A stretch of DNA of 55,983 nucleotides from an uncultured cyanobacterium (GCA_903935205.1 CAIZQU010000128.1:1-55983), one strand, 5' to 3'; shown: positions 35,474 to 44,229, numbered from the stretch's first letter. Program-made: numbers and translations. Notes: generated from the letters alone by a model not told the origin.

Positions 35474-36466
35474 GTGGACGGTGTCAGGGCCCGGGCCGAA
35501 TCGCGGCGGGGCGCCTGGAAATCAGCCAGCCTGGGGCGACCTTTGCCGCAGCCACCGGTGGCGCTTGCCGCGCTCCAACCCGTGATCCAGTCCGTGGGCG
35601 CCGTGTTGCTGGGCAAGGAGCCTCAGGTGAAGCTGGCCCTGGCCTGCCTGCTGGCCCGCGGCCACCTGTTGATCGAGGACCTGCCGGGGGTGGGCAAGAC
35701 CACCCTCGCCGAGGCCCTGGCCCGCAGTTTCTCGCTGGCGTTCAAGCGGGTGAGCTTCACCAGCGACCTGCTGCCCGCCGATCTCACCGGATTGAATGTC
35801 TTCGATCCGGCTGGCCTGCAGTTTCACTTTCAGCCCGGTCCCCTGTTCAGCCAGGTGCTGCTGGCCGATGAGATCAACCGCGCCAGCCCCCGCAGCCAGA
35901 GTGCCCTGCTGGAGGCGATGGCGGCGGGTCGTGTCAGCGTCGATGGCACCAGCCACCCGCTGCCCGAACCCTTCCTGGTGATCGCCACCCAGAACGGCCT
36001 CGACCAGGGGGGGACCAACCCCCTGCCCGAATCCCAGCTCGATCGCTTCCTGATGCGCCTCAGCCTCGGCTTCCCCGACCGGCGGGCGGAGCGGGCACTG
36101 CTGGAGGGCGCGGCCCGTCGGCCCGAGGCGATCGGCCACCGCCTCGGCCCCGCCGACCTGCTGGCTTTGCAGCATCAGTGCGACCGTCAGCACTGCGGTG
36201 CCGCCCTGCTGGAGTATGTGCTCGACCTGCTGGCGGCCAGCCGCGCGCCAGCTGGCGAGGGCCAGCCGCTGTCGCCGCGGGCTGGGCTGGCGCTGGTGGC
36301 GGCAGCCCGGGCCTGGTCCCTGCTGGAGGGTCGCGATCACGTCACCCCCGACGACGTGCAGGCCGTGCTGGAGCCCGTCTGTGAGCACCGGCTCGATGGC
36401 GGCCGTCAGGATCGCCGCGGCCAGCGCTCGGCTGCGCTCCGGGCCGCGGTCAGCCCGCTGCGCTGA
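35474..36466 (+). CDS. MoxR-type AAA+ ATPase
   Basis: The 330-residue ATPase has Walker A PGVGKTT at 71-77, the DLLPADLTG substrate loop, Walker B DEINRA at 132-137, sensor 1 IATQN and LPESQLDRFLM with the arginine finger region. MoxR ATPases act as chaperones that assemble or activate partner proteins, often with VWA or DUF58 proteins. Here it is first in an operon with a DUF58 and a transglutaminase-like membrane protein. The longest start is GTG 35474; the first 27 residues are variable, and GTG 35558 is another option. 61 bp separate it from the DUF58 start. Confidence 0.92.
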   Translation: MDGVRARAESRRGAWKSASLGRPLPQPPVALAALQPVIQSVGAVLLGKEPQVKLALACLLARGHLLIEDLPGVGKTTLAEALARSFSLAFKRVSFTSDLLPADLTGLNVFDPAGLQFHFQPGPLFSQVLLADEINRASPRSQSALLEAMAAGRVSVDGTSHPLPEPFLVIATQNGLDQGGTNPLPESQLDRFLMRLSLGFPDRRAERALLEGAARRPEAIGHRLGPADLLALQHQCDRQHCGAALLEYVLDLLAASRAPAGEGQPLSPRAGLALVAAARAWSLLEGRDHVTPDDVQAVLEPVCEHRLDGGRQDRRGQRSAALRAAVSPLR

Positions 36467-36527
36467 TGGCCCGCACCCCAGCCGCACCCCGTTGCCCCCG
36501 CTGGCGTCAGCCAGGGAGGCCGGGGCC

Positions 36528-37472
36528 GTGATCGCGCTCGGCGCGGTCCAGCGGCGGCAACCCCTGAGGCTGGGATTGGGCAATCTCTACATCCTGCCCA
36601 CCCGCTTCGGTGTCCTCTGGCTGGCGGGGATGGCCCTGCTGCAGGTGGTGGCGATCCAGCTGCAGAGCAATGGTGCGCTGCTGCTCAGCTTTCTGATGCT
36701 GGGCCTGTTCCTGCTGGCGCTGCTCCTCACCCACGCCAATCTCCAGGGGCTGGAGCTGCGCTGTGCGGCGCCGTCGCCGGCCTTTGCCGGCGAGCAGGCG
36801 CTCTATCCGTTGCAGATCCGCTGCCCGCAACGCTGTGAAGGCCTGCGGCTGCGCCTGGGCTCCGGCCAGGCCGACGGTCCCCGCTGCCTGGAGGCGGGCT
36901 GGCATCGACTGGCGGTGGCCTGGTGGCCGGAGCGCCGGGGTCGGCAGCGGCCGGGATGCCTGCTGCTCTCCACCACCGCGCCGCTGGGGTTGTTCGTCTG
37001 CTGGACCCGCTGGGAGCCGCCTGAACCCCAGGTGATCCTGCCGGCGCCGTTGCGGGGGCCGGTGGGGCGTCTGACGGTGGCCGACGGTGTGGCGCCGGCG
37101 GCCGCCGATCCACCGGAGCGCGGCGAGGGCGGCAGCGTCTGGCATGACCTGCGGCCCCATCGGCCGGAGGATGGTCCTGGGCGGCTGGCCTGGAAGCAGC
37201 TGGCCCAGGGTCGGGGCGCCCACACCAAATGCTTCGCCGATCCCCAGGCCGAGGCGGCCCTGCTCACCGCCGCCGCCGGCATTCCCCCGGAGCTGGCCCT
37301 GCAGCACCTCTGCGAGGCGATCCTGCGGCTCCATGGCGAGGGCGTGAACTACGGGCTGTGCCTGGGGGGCTGGCGCATCGAGGCGGGCAACGGCCGGGCC
37401 CACCGGGACCGCTGCCTCGAGCTGCTGGCCCTGCTGCCGTTGGCGGCGGTCCAGGGGCCGGAGGGGCCATGA
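36528..37472 (+). CDS. DUF58 membrane protein
   Basis: A 314-residue DUF58 protein. Two hydrophobic segments near the N-terminus (FGVLWLAGMALLQVVAI and LLLSFLMLGLFLLALLL) anchor it; the rest is cytoplasmic, with a beta-sandwich part followed by VWHDLRPHRPEDGPGRLAWK, a degenerate form of the DUF58 signature (normally YxxGDxxRxINWK). GTG 36528 has an excellent AGGGAGG 8 bases upstream, which decides the start. It ends in ATGA shared with the transglutaminase gene. With MoxR and a TgpA-like protein this is the standard three-gene set, whose role is probably in cell-envelope or protein quality maintenance. Confidence 0.85.
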   Translation: MIALGAVQRRQPLRLGLGNLYILPTRFGVLWLAGMALLQVVAIQLQSNGALLLSFLMLGLFLLALLLTHANLQGLELRCAAPSPAFAGEQALYPLQIRCPQRCEGLRLRLGSGQADGPRCLEAGWHRLAVAWWPERRGRQRPGCLLLSTTAPLGLFVCWTRWEPPEPQVILPAPLRGPVGRLTVADGVAPAAADPPERGEGGSVWHDLRPHRPEDGPGRLAWKQLAQGRGAHTKCFADPQAEAALLTAAAGIPPELALQHLCEAILRLHGEGVNYGLCLGGWRIEAGNGRAHRDRCLELLALLPLAAVQGPEGP

Positions 37473-39580
37473 GGGCGGAGGACCGGCGCGGTGACGGGGG
37501 GCTGGCGTCAGGGTCCACCGGGACTGGGGGATCGCCGGATGCCGCCGGGGCTGAGACGACCCCCGATCCCAGGGCCGCCGGACGGCTGCAGGCGCTGGCG
37601 TTGATCCCGCTGGCCCTGGGGTTGCCGGCCCTGCAGCCGGGAGTTCTGCTCAGTTGGTTGGCCGTCGGCCTGGTGCTGCTGGCGGGCCTGAAGCTGCGGG
37701 AGGCCCGCCGGATCGAGGAGCGGCGGCTGGTGGCCCTGATGCAACTGGTCTGCGCCGGCTTGCTGGCGGCCCTCCTGCCGGACCTCGCCCCGAGCCTGCT
37801 GCAGCTGCTGGCTGTGGTGCTGGCCCTGGCGGGCTTGCTGGCGCTGGAGGGAGGTGCAGCTCCCAGCTGGATCCTGCTGCTGCGCCGCAGCCTGCAGGTG
37901 ATCGCCGCGGCCCTGCCGATGGCCCTGGCCCTGTTCCTGCTGGTGCCGCGGCTGGCGCCTTTCGCCAGCGTCGTTGGCCTGGGCCGCGGCCTGGCGGTGA
38001 GTGGCCTCAGCGCCAGCCTGGAGCCAGGTGCGATCGCCGCCCTGGTGAGCAGCGATGCCGCCGCGGCCCGGGTCAGCTTCGTCCGGGGCGGCCCGCCAGC
38101 GGCCAGCCAGCGCTACTGGCGGGTGTTGGTGCACGATCGCTTCGATGGTGAGCAGTGGACCAGCAGCACCGAGGAGCGGATCGAGGCCGCCCTGGCGCGG
38201 CAGCCGGCGGGGGCGGAGCTGAGCGGCGCCGCATCGGCCGTGGCGCCGGAGTTGGTGCCTCGACCCCTGGAGCCCCGAATCCAGAGCCCCGGGGGCGATC
38301 GGGCTGGCGGCGGCAGCGCCGGCCCTGCGGCCTGGGAGCTGTGGTGGAGCGAACCGAGCGCCCTGCGGGCGGTGCCCTGGAGCGGTGACGGCCGACCCCT
38401 GGGCCAGGAACTGCACCGCGATCGGCAGGGGGTGTTGCGCCACGGCGGTTCAGCGGTCCAGCGGCGGCTGTATGGGTTGGCGATGGCCCCCGGTGACGGA
38501 TCCGCCGCCGCAGGCTGGCGCCGCCAGCCTCCGGGTCCCTACGACCAGGCGCTGCCCTGGGGCGCCAATCCCCGGCTGGAGGCCCTGGCGGCGGACTGGG
38601 CCCGGCGGGGGCCGGCGCCGCGGCGGTTGGCGGCGGCGGAGGCCTGGTTCCGCTCCCAGCCGTTCCGCTACAGCCGCACACCCGGCACCCTGCCGGCCCT
38701 GGCGCCGCTGGATGCCTTCCTGTTCGAGCGGCGCCAGGGTTTCTGCGGCCATTACGCCAGTGCCTTCACCACCCTGATGCGGGCCGCGGGGGTGCCGGCC
38801 CGGGTGGTGAGCGGTTACCGGGGCGGCATCTGGGTGGAGCCCCTGGGGGGGCCGCCATATCTGGATTTACGCCAGAGCGATGCCCATGCCTGGAGTGAGG
38901 TCTGGCTGGAGGGTGAGGGCTGGCGCCGGGTTGATCCCACCGCCTGGGTGGCGGAGGCCGAGGTGGTCCGCGGCGGCCGGCAACGGGGGCCAGTCACCTG
39001 GCTGGTGCGGCAGTGGTGGGGGCTGGATCTGGCCTGGGGGCGCTGGTGGCTGGGGTTCGACCGCGGCCGCCAGCAGGCCCTGCTCGGCCGGTTGCTGGGG
39101 GAGCGGCGCGAGCTGGTGGGGGTGGTGCTGTTCGGGAGCCTGACCCTGGGGTTGGCTGGTGGCCTGGCGGGCCTGCGCTGGCTGGGGGGCCTGGCGGCGC
39201 TGGCGCCGGCGGCGGGGGGAGCGCCGCGGCGGGAGCTGGAGCGGAGCCTGGCGTTGCTGGCCCGCCATGGGCTGGAGCCGCGGCCTGGGGAAACCCTGCC
39301 GCGGTTCAGCGAGCGGCTGGCCCAGGCCGATCCCGCCCTGGCGGCTGCCGTGGAGGCCCTGGTGGGGCCCTATCAGCGCTGGCGTTACGGGCCCGTCCCG
39401 GCAGGAGCGGCACCTGGCGGCGAGAGCGGTGCCGAACGGCGGGCCGCCCGGGGTGCGGAACGGCGGGCGGAGCGCCGGCTGCTGGTGGAGCTGCGGCGGC
39501 AGCGGCGCCGTTTGCAGACGGTGCTGAATCGCCGGCGCTGCCAGCGGGCTGGAGCCCAGAGCCAGAGCGCCTCTGGATGA
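37469..39580 (+). CDS. Transglutaminase-like membrane protein (TgpA/DUF3488 type)
   Basis: A 703-residue protein with about six N-terminal helices (residues 30-190), a periplasmic transglutaminase-like domain and one more membrane helix near 550 (LVGVVLFGSLTLGLAGGLAG), then a charged tail containing the DUF4129-like AEAVEALVGPYQRWRYG block. The cysteine protease-like triad is complete: Cys426 in RRQGFCGHYASAF, His473 in SDAHAWSEVW and Asp489 in RRVDPTAW. The reaction in vivo is unknown for this family. The start ATG 37469 overlaps the DUF58 stop as ATGA. The tail is very Arg-rich (RRAARGAERRAERR). Confidence 0.9.
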   Translation: MRAEDRRGDGGLASGSTGTGGSPDAAGAETTPDPRAAGRLQALALIPLALGLPALQPGVLLSWLAVGLVLLAGLKLREARRIEERRLVALMQLVCAGLLAALLPDLAPSLLQLLAVVLALAGLLALEGGAAPSWILLLRRSLQVIAAALPMALALFLLVPRLAPFASVVGLGRGLAVSGLSASLEPGAIAALVSSDAAAARVSFVRGGPPAASQRYWRVLVHDRFDGEQWTSSTEERIEAALARQPAGAELSGAASAVAPELVPRPLEPRIQSPGGDRAGGGSAGPAAWELWWSEPSALRAVPWSGDGRPLGQELHRDRQGVLRHGGSAVQRRLYGLAMAPGDGSAAAGWRRQPPGPYDQALPWGANPRLEALAADWARRGPAPRRLAAAEAWFRSQPFRYSRTPGTLPALAPLDAFLFERRQGFCGHYASAFTTLMRAAGVPARVVSGYRGGIWVEPLGGPPYLDLRQSDAHAWSEVWLEGEGWRRVDPTAWVAEAEVVRGGRQRGPVTWLVRQWWGLDLAWGRWWLGFDRGRQQALLGRLLGERRELVGVVLFGSLTLGLAGGLAGLRWLGGLAALAPAAGGAPRRELERSLALLARHGLEPRPGETLPRFSERLAQADPALAAAVEALVGPYQRWRYGPVPAGAAPGGESGAERRAARGAERRAERRLLVELRRQRRRLQTVLNRRRCQRAGAQSQSASG

Positions 39581-39673
39581 CCAGCAGGCCGCCAGCCCTG
39601 GGGCCGGCTGGCCCGCCGCTGCCGCCGTGGCCGGTCCGGGGTTACAACGGTGCCACCGCCGCCGCCTGCGCCG

Positions 39674-40552
39674 ATGGCCCCCCCTGCCGTGAACCCCGCC
39701 GGTGTCCGCCGCGCGGCCAGCGGCGATCGGCCTCCCGGCGGTGCGGCTGGGGTGGCGAGCACGGCCAGGAGCGCCGCCGCCCTGCTGGCGCTGCTGCTGG
39801 CAGGGCCGGCGGCGGCCTTCGCCGCCCCGGGCGATGATCTGCTGCGGCTGCTGGAGCGCCGCTCCTGCCCCGGCTGCCAGCTGCAGGATGCGGATCTGGT
39901 GCATGCCGATCTGCGCGATGGGGATCTGCGCCGCGCCCGGCTGCAGCGGGCCAACCTCAGCCAGGCCCGGCTCGATGGCGCCCAGCTGCAGGGGGCTGAC
40001 CTGCGCTTCACCAGCCTGCAGGGGGCGTCGTTGCGCGGCGCTGACCTGCGCGGCGCCCTGCTGGAGGGCACCGATCTGCGCCACAGCGACCTCAGCGCCG
40101 CCCAGCTGGATCCCGGAGCTCTGGCCCGCAGCCACTGGGATCAGGCGATCGGCATCGCCCCGGGTCAGTTCGGCTATGCCGACCTCCACAACGCGGCCGT
40201 GCGCGCCGCCAATGCCGGCCGATTCCCGGAGGCGGAGGGGTTGTTCGGGGAGGCGCTGCTGCTGCAGCCGGAGGCGGCCGTGAGCTGGGTGGGGCGTGGG
40301 ATCAGCCGCAGCGAGCAGGGCAAGCTCGAGCTGGCCGCCCAGGACCTCAACCGCGCCGCCGTGCTGCTGGAGCAGGGGGGAGAGCGGAGCGAGGCCCAGA
40401 CGCTGCGCCAGGCGGCGGCGACCCTGGTGCAACCGCAGGCTCGGCCGCGGGGCGGCAACGGCCTCGGCGGCCAGCTGCTCAACGGTGCCGCCGCCATCGC
40501 CACGACCCTGGCGCCTCTGGCGTTGAAGTTTCTGGTGCCGCTGGCCTTCTGA
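39674..40552 (+). CDS. Exported pentapeptide-repeat protein with TPR-like C-terminal part
   Basis: A 292-residue protein. The hydrophobic stretch SAAALLALLLAGPAAAFAA is a signal peptide with a long n-region. Mature residues start with a CPGC pair (ERRSCPGCQLQDADL) and about 13 pentapeptide repeats of the A(D/N)LxxA type (ADLVHADLRDGDLRRARLQR and on), which fold into a right-handed beta helix. Next comes a tandem helix region of TPR style (AANAGRFPEAEGLFGEALLL, ISRSEQGKLELAAQDL). It ends with a hydrophobic segment LAPLALKFLVPLAF that may anchor it. Such proteins are common in the cyanobacterial thylakoid lumen. ATG 39674 is preferred; GTG 39650 is in frame. The gene stands 93 bp after the transglutaminase gene. 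Confidence 0.85.
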   Translation: MAPPAVNPAGVRRAASGDRPPGGAAGVASTARSAAALLALLLAGPAAAFAAPGDDLLRLLERRSCPGCQLQDADLVHADLRDGDLRRARLQRANLSQARLDGAQLQGADLRFTSLQGASLRGADLRGALLEGTDLRHSDLSAAQLDPGALARSHWDQAIGIAPGQFGYADLHNAAVRAANAGRFPEAEGLFGEALLLQPEAAVSWVGRGISRSEQGKLELAAQDLNRAAVLLEQGGERSEAQTLRQAAATLVQPQARPRGGNGLGGQLLNGAAAIATTLAPLALKFLVPLAF

Positions 40553-40554
40553 AC

Positions 40555-40581
40555 GGCGCAGGCCTGGCGTTGGCCTGCGCC
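40555..40581 (+). terminator. Strong hairpin directly after the pentapeptide gene
   Basis: A perfect 10-bp stem GGCGCAGGCC/GGCCTGCGCC with a 7-base loop begins two bases after the stop codon. There is no T-run, so it is a probable 3' end stabiliser or factor-assisted terminator. Three 11-bp units starting CTGCCGT follow at 40598, 40609 and 40620. Confidence 0.45.
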
Positions 40582-40647
40582 TGGCGATGGCGCGGGCCTG
40601 CCGTAGATCTGCCGTAGCTCTGCCGTCCTGGTGGTGCTGTCCGCTGA

Positions 40648-40685
40648 CCTGCCACACTGCCAGCCCTGCCCGGCTGGGCCGATGG
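40648..40685 (+). repeat. Copy A of the pfkB upstream segment
   Basis: The 38 bases starting CCTGCCACACTGCCAGCC match 43043-43081 with a single one-base gap and one substitution, including the GGGCCGATGG that forms the pfkB start at copy B. Weaker likeness continues for about 60 bases (GCCCCC, then TCTGACGGCG). After ATG this copy reads 11 sense codons and then TGA, so it is a truncated duplicate of the pfkB 5' end or a shared promoter module. Confidence 0.8.
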
Positions 40686-40812
40686 TGCCGCCCCCGCCAG
40701 CGCTGCTGGCGGGGCTCTGACGGCGCTGCCCTGCCGATGGAGCTGGCGGGCTGCGGTTTTCGAGATCGCGCCGCTGCCTTCTACTGCGGCAACCAGGCCT
40801 GCCAAACGACCG

Positions 40813-42141
40813 ATGACGACAACCACCGCCACGCTTGCTGCCTTGCGCTGCGGCCAGCTGCAGGGGATCAGGCGGCTGGATCTTGCCTGTGACCTGCAGG
40901 AGTTCCCACGGGAGATCTTCGCATTGGCCGACACGCTTGAGGTGCTGAATCTCTCGGGCAATGCCCTGTCGACCCTCCCGGATGATCTATCACGACTGCA
41001 TCAATTACGGGTGTTGTTCTGCTCGGAGAATCGCTTTACCCAGCTTCCCGAGGTGCTGTCTTCCTGTGCTCAACTGGAGATGGTGGGGTTCAAAGCGAAC
41101 CGCATTCGCGAGGTTGCGGCCGCTGCCATTTCGCCTGACTTGCGCTGGTTGATCCTCACCGATAACCGGATTGCGGCCCTGCCCGACGCCATCGGTAACT
41201 GTGCGCGCCTGCAAAAGCTGATGTTGGCTGGCAATCAACTCAGCGAGCTGCCGGAGGCGATGCGCGGCTGCATCGGGCTCGAGCTGCTGCGCATTTCCGC
41301 CAACAGGTTTGAGTCTGTGCCGGAGTGGCTGCTGCAATTACCCCGGTTGACCTGGTTGGCATTTGGCGGCAATCCGGTTTCAGCGGCGCCGCCCGCCGCG
41401 GGTCAGGCGGTGCCTCAGCTGCCGTGGGAGGAATTGGTCTTAGGGGAACAACTCGGTGAAGGCGCCTCGGGAGTGATCCACAAGGCGCACTGGCAGCCGT
41501 CGCCGCAGGAGGCTGGGCAGCCCGTGGCGGTGAAGCTGTTCAAGGGGGCGGTCACCAGTGATGGGTTTGCTACAGAGGAGATGGCGGCCTGCCTGGCTGC
41601 GGGCAATCACCCGCACTTGATCGGGGTCATTGGTGTGCTCAGCGGACATCCAGCCGGCAGCAGCGGCTTGGTGATGCCGTGGGTTGATCCGGGGTTCCGC
41701 AATCTGGCCGGCCCGCCCTCTCTGGAAACGTGCACAAGGGACGTGTACAGGGACGGCCAGCGGTTTGCTATCGCCATGGTGCTGGATCTGGCGAAGGGTT
41801 TGGCCGCCGTTGGCGAGCACCTCCATGCCCGGGGTATTTCGCACGGTGATTTTTATGCGCACAACGTCCTTTATCGCCCCGAAGGCGGCTGCTATCTGGG
41901 GGACTTCGGGGCGGCCTCCTTTTACCCACCCCAGACCAGTGGAGACACCCATCCGTTTGAGGCGCTGGAGGTGCGCGCCTTCGGCTGTTTGCTCGGCGAA
42001 TTGCTGGAGCGCCTTGAACCCGAAACGGACGAACGCCTCCCATCCTTAGAGGCGCTGCAACGCCGCTGCCTGGCGCCGGTGGCGGCGAGCCGGCCCCGTT
42101 TTGCTGAACTGGTTGCAATGCTGGAGTCCCTGGGAGCCTGA
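40813..42141 (+). CDS. Leucine-rich-repeat protein with C-terminal Ser/Thr protein kinase domain
   Basis: A 442-residue cytoplasmic protein. Residues 15-195 are about seven LRRs of the LxxLxLxxNxLxxLP type (LEVLNLSGNALSTLPDDL, LRWLILTDNRIAALPDAI, LQKLMLAGNQLSELPEAM). Residues 207-440 are an eukaryotic-like kinase: glycine loop GEGASGVIHKA, VAVKLFKG with Lys241, catalytic HGDFYAHN (Asp346, Asn351) and DFG at 364-366. The activation segment and C-lobe are short, as in small bacterial kinases of the LRR-kinase type found sporadically in Proteobacteria. It probably phosphorylates partners recognised through the LRRs. Codon use is less GC-rich than in the neighbouring genes, and the gene lies in a segment flanked by copies of the pfkB 5' region, so transfer is likely. 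Confidence 0.9.
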   Translation: MTTTTATLAALRCGQLQGIRRLDLACDLQEFPREIFALADTLEVLNLSGNALSTLPDDLSRLHQLRVLFCSENRFTQLPEVLSSCAQLEMVGFKANRIREVAAAAISPDLRWLILTDNRIAALPDAIGNCARLQKLMLAGNQLSELPEAMRGCIGLELLRISANRFESVPEWLLQLPRLTWLAFGGNPVSAAPPAAGQAVPQLPWEELVLGEQLGEGASGVIHKAHWQPSPQEAGQPVAVKLFKGAVTSDGFATEEMAACLAAGNHPHLIGVIGVLSGHPAGSSGLVMPWVDPGFRNLAGPPSLETCTRDVYRDGQRFAIAMVLDLAKGLAAVGEHLHARGISHGDFYAHNVLYRPEGGCYLGDFGAASFYPPQTSGDTHPFEALEVRAFGCLLGELLERLEPETDERLPSLEALQRRCLAPVAASRPRFAELVAMLESLGA

Positions 42142-42724
42142 AGCTGTGGTTCAGGATGAGACGCTTGCGCAAGGTTCTGGCCGCTGGCTCAAGGTCATGG
42201 CAGCTCAGTGATGGTGGGGGATAAGGAGATCAGTGGATGGGCAAGAATGCCGCAATTCCGCTGGAGAAGTCCTGCTTTGCTGGTCATGGAAACCTAGTGA
42301 CGTGTCGTCTCAATTCGCCATGGCATCTGATTGGCTCCACAGTTGTTCGGGGGGATGTGAGCGATCGGATTGAGAGGTTTTGGTATCCGTTTAGGAGAGT
42401 GGAGCCAGAGCCAGCACTCCAGTCACCGTAATGAGCTTTGTCTTTTTAATGGTATTTCGGTTTGGCCAATAAGGGTTTCTTCGGCTCCGGGGGGCTACTT
42501 CCACATTGCGGGGGCGCCTGGCCGCTAGAGGTAACGTTCGTGCCCTGCTCAAGCGTTATGTTCAGCTCCTGAACGGATGCCCATGTTATTCATCCAACCC
42601 GGTGCCCTTGCTTCCTATGGCTCCTTACTTCCTATGGCAATGATGGTTTGTGGAGGTGGGTGATCATGAGCCTCTCTCGTCTTAACCACCAGCCCTCATA
42701 ACCCACACCCTCTCGCCGCCCTGG
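42142..42724. other. AT-richer non-coding part of the LRR-kinase island
   Basis: No supportable gene. The composition is clearly less GC-rich than the window average. A 64-codon frame at 42237-42431 has no family resemblance. The phrase CTTCCTATGGC occurs twice within about 20 bases near 42604-42635. TAACG at 42532 and CTCAAGCGTTATG at 42548 recall the ends of integron attC sites but are too close together. Confidence 0.5.
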
Positions 42725-42913
42725 TCACACCACCCAGATCTCCTCCAGATCGAGACCCAGCCCTTCGGCCAGCTCAGCACCGTCCAGTCGGCTGAGGTCC
42801 TCCAGCCGTTCAGCGAGCCCCCGCTGGTCGCCTCGCCAGATTTCCACCGCCCGTTCCTGGGGCAGTAACAGCCAGCCGAGGCGGGCTCCAAGTGGCGCCG
42901 CCGCCCTGGCCAC
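42725..42913 (-). pseudogene. C-terminal remnant of a Uma2-family (DUF820) nuclease-like protein
   Basis: The 62 residues include LGWLLLPQERAVEIWRGDQ and end LDGAELAEGLGLDLEEIW, which fit the last third of the cyanobacterial Uma2/DUF820 family (GYWLIDP...VEVYR, then LPGFSLDLxEIF). The N-terminal two thirds, with the active-site Asp/Glu/Lys of the PD-(D/E)XK fold, are missing: the DNA upstream of 42913 is non-coding and then joins the pfkB leader. Uma2 genes are multi-copy and mobile in cyanobacteria, so a 5'-truncated copy at an island edge is consistent with a past rearrangement. Confidence 0.65.
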
Positions 42914-43042
42914 GCCCCCGGCGCCCCTGACCCAGATATTTCCCCGGTGACCCGGTACCCCGCTAACCCCGTTACCCCGTTACCCCTGGCCTGCTGGACG
43001 GCAACAGCACCACCCCGGCCTGGCTGTTTCCCCAGCCCCTGG

Positions 43043-43081
43043 CCTGCCACACTGCCAGCCCCTGCCCCGCTGGGCCGATGG
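43043..43081 (+). repeat. Copy B of the duplicated segment, at the pfkB start
   Basis: This copy runs into the intact pfkB start codon at 43078. It pairs with 40648-40685. The shared CCACACT might be a -10-like element in both copies. Confidence 0.8.
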
Positions 43082-44043
43082 CGACGCCCCCCTCCAGCAC
43101 TGGTGCCATGGATCTGACGGCGGAGCCGCTGCCGTTGGCGCAGCTGCCGCCGTTGCCGTCCCTGCAGCTGGCTGTGGTCGGCCATGTGGAGGTGGTGCAG
43201 TTCCTGGAGGTGCCGGAGCTGCCTCGACCGGGGCAGATCGTGCGGGCCAGCCATGGGCATCAGGTGGCGGCCGGTGGCGGTGCGGTGGTGGCGGTGCAAC
43301 TGGCGCGGCTGTTGGGCCAACCGGTGCCGTTCTTCACGGCGCTGGGTCGCGATGCCGCCGGTGAGCGGGCCGTTGAGGAGCTCTCCGCCCTGGGGTTGGA
43401 GCTGCATGTGGCCTGGCGCGATGCCCCCACCCGCATGGCGATCACCCATGTGGATGGCAGCGGCGAGCGCACGATCACGGTGATCGGGGAACGGCTTACC
43501 CCCGGCGCCGCCGATCCGTTGCCCTGGCAGCGGCTGGCCGGCTGCGATGGCGTCTTCCTCACCGCCGCCGACAGCGCCGCGGTCCGCCTGGCCCGCGCCG
43601 CCCGGGTGCTCACGGCGACGCCGCGTTTGCGGCTGGAGATCCTGGCGGAGGCGGCGGTGGCGCTCGATGCCTTGATCGGCAGCGCCCTCGATCCAGCGGA
43701 GCGCTACAGCCCGGGCGATCTGGATCCAGCGCCGGCCCTGGTCATTGCCACCGAAGGCGATCGGGGCGGGCGCGTCACGCCCGGTGGCCGTTTCGCGGCA
43801 CCGCAGCGCCAGCGGCCTGCGCGCGATTGCTATGGCGCCGGCGACTCGTTTGCCGCCGGCGTCACCGCCGCCCTGGCCGCCGGTTGGACGCTGCCGCAGG
43901 CCCTGAGCCTCGGCTGCCACTGCGGCAGCGCCTGCCTGGACGGCCGGGGGCCCTATCCCGGCCAGCTGCGCCGCCGGGCCAGCGATGGCAGGCTCGCCCC
44001 CCCTGAGCCCGATGGCGACGGCACCCGGGGTGGCAGGGGCTGA
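43078..44043 (+). CDS. PfkB-family carbohydrate/nucleoside kinase
   Basis: A ribokinase-fold enzyme of 321 residues that would phosphorylate a sugar or nucleoside with ATP. It opens LQLAVVGHVEVVQFLEVPEL, then HQVAAGGGAVVAVQLARLLG (first PfkB signature, GG motif), VPFFTALGRDAAG, and ends with the second signature DCYGAGDSFAAGVTAAL, with catalytic Asp256 and the anion-hole GAGD. The VGHVE...F start and the dispersed Ala-rich lid match a cyanobacterial PfkB branch of unknown substrate. The start may be ATG 43078 or ATG 43108 (MDLTAEP). The C-terminal 30 residues are Pro/Gly/Arg-rich. The upstream 39 bp are duplicated before the LRR-kinase gene. Confidence 0.88.
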   Translation: MATPPSSTGAMDLTAEPLPLAQLPPLPSLQLAVVGHVEVVQFLEVPELPRPGQIVRASHGHQVAAGGGAVVAVQLARLLGQPVPFFTALGRDAAGERAVEELSALGLELHVAWRDAPTRMAITHVDGSGERTITVIGERLTPGAADPLPWQRLAGCDGVFLTAADSAAVRLARAARVLTATPRLRLEILAEAAVALDALIGSALDPAERYSPGDLDPAPALVIATEGDRGGRVTPGGRFAAPQRQRPARDCYGAGDSFAAGVTAALAAGWTLPQALSLGCHCGSACLDGRGPYPGQLRRRASDGRLAPPEPDGDGTRGGRG

Positions 44044-44180
44044 GCGCCGGCTGCGAGACCCTGCCGGCCTCTGGCCTGGTCCGGCCGGACCGCTGGCCGC
44101 CAGGGCCGGGGGGCGGCCAGCGGCTTGCGGCGGCTCGATGGAGGCGGGCCATGTTCGTCCGTCCGTTTGAGGCCAGTTGT

Positions 44181-44229
44181 TTCAGGTCCCCCGTTTCAGG
44201 CCTTCCGATTCAGGCCTTCCGATTCAGGC
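44181..44229. repeat. 14-bp tandem repeat between pfkB and pilQ
   Basis: Units start at 44181, 44195 and 44209; the second and third are identical (TTCAGGCCTTCCGA), the first is diverged, and a partial fourth TTCAGGC follows at 44223. The repeat lies just beyond the 3' end of pilQ. Confidence 0.85.

Noticed and set aside
42237..42431. 64-residue plus-strand frame
   Set aside because: No family resemblance, no ribosome-binding site, and it sits in a non-coding part of the island.
42530..42562. Integron attC-like ends (TAACGTTCG and CTCAAGCGTTATG)
   Set aside because: The two boxes are only about 30 bases apart, do not fit the full GTTRRRY/RYYYAAC pattern, and no integrase or cassette array is present.
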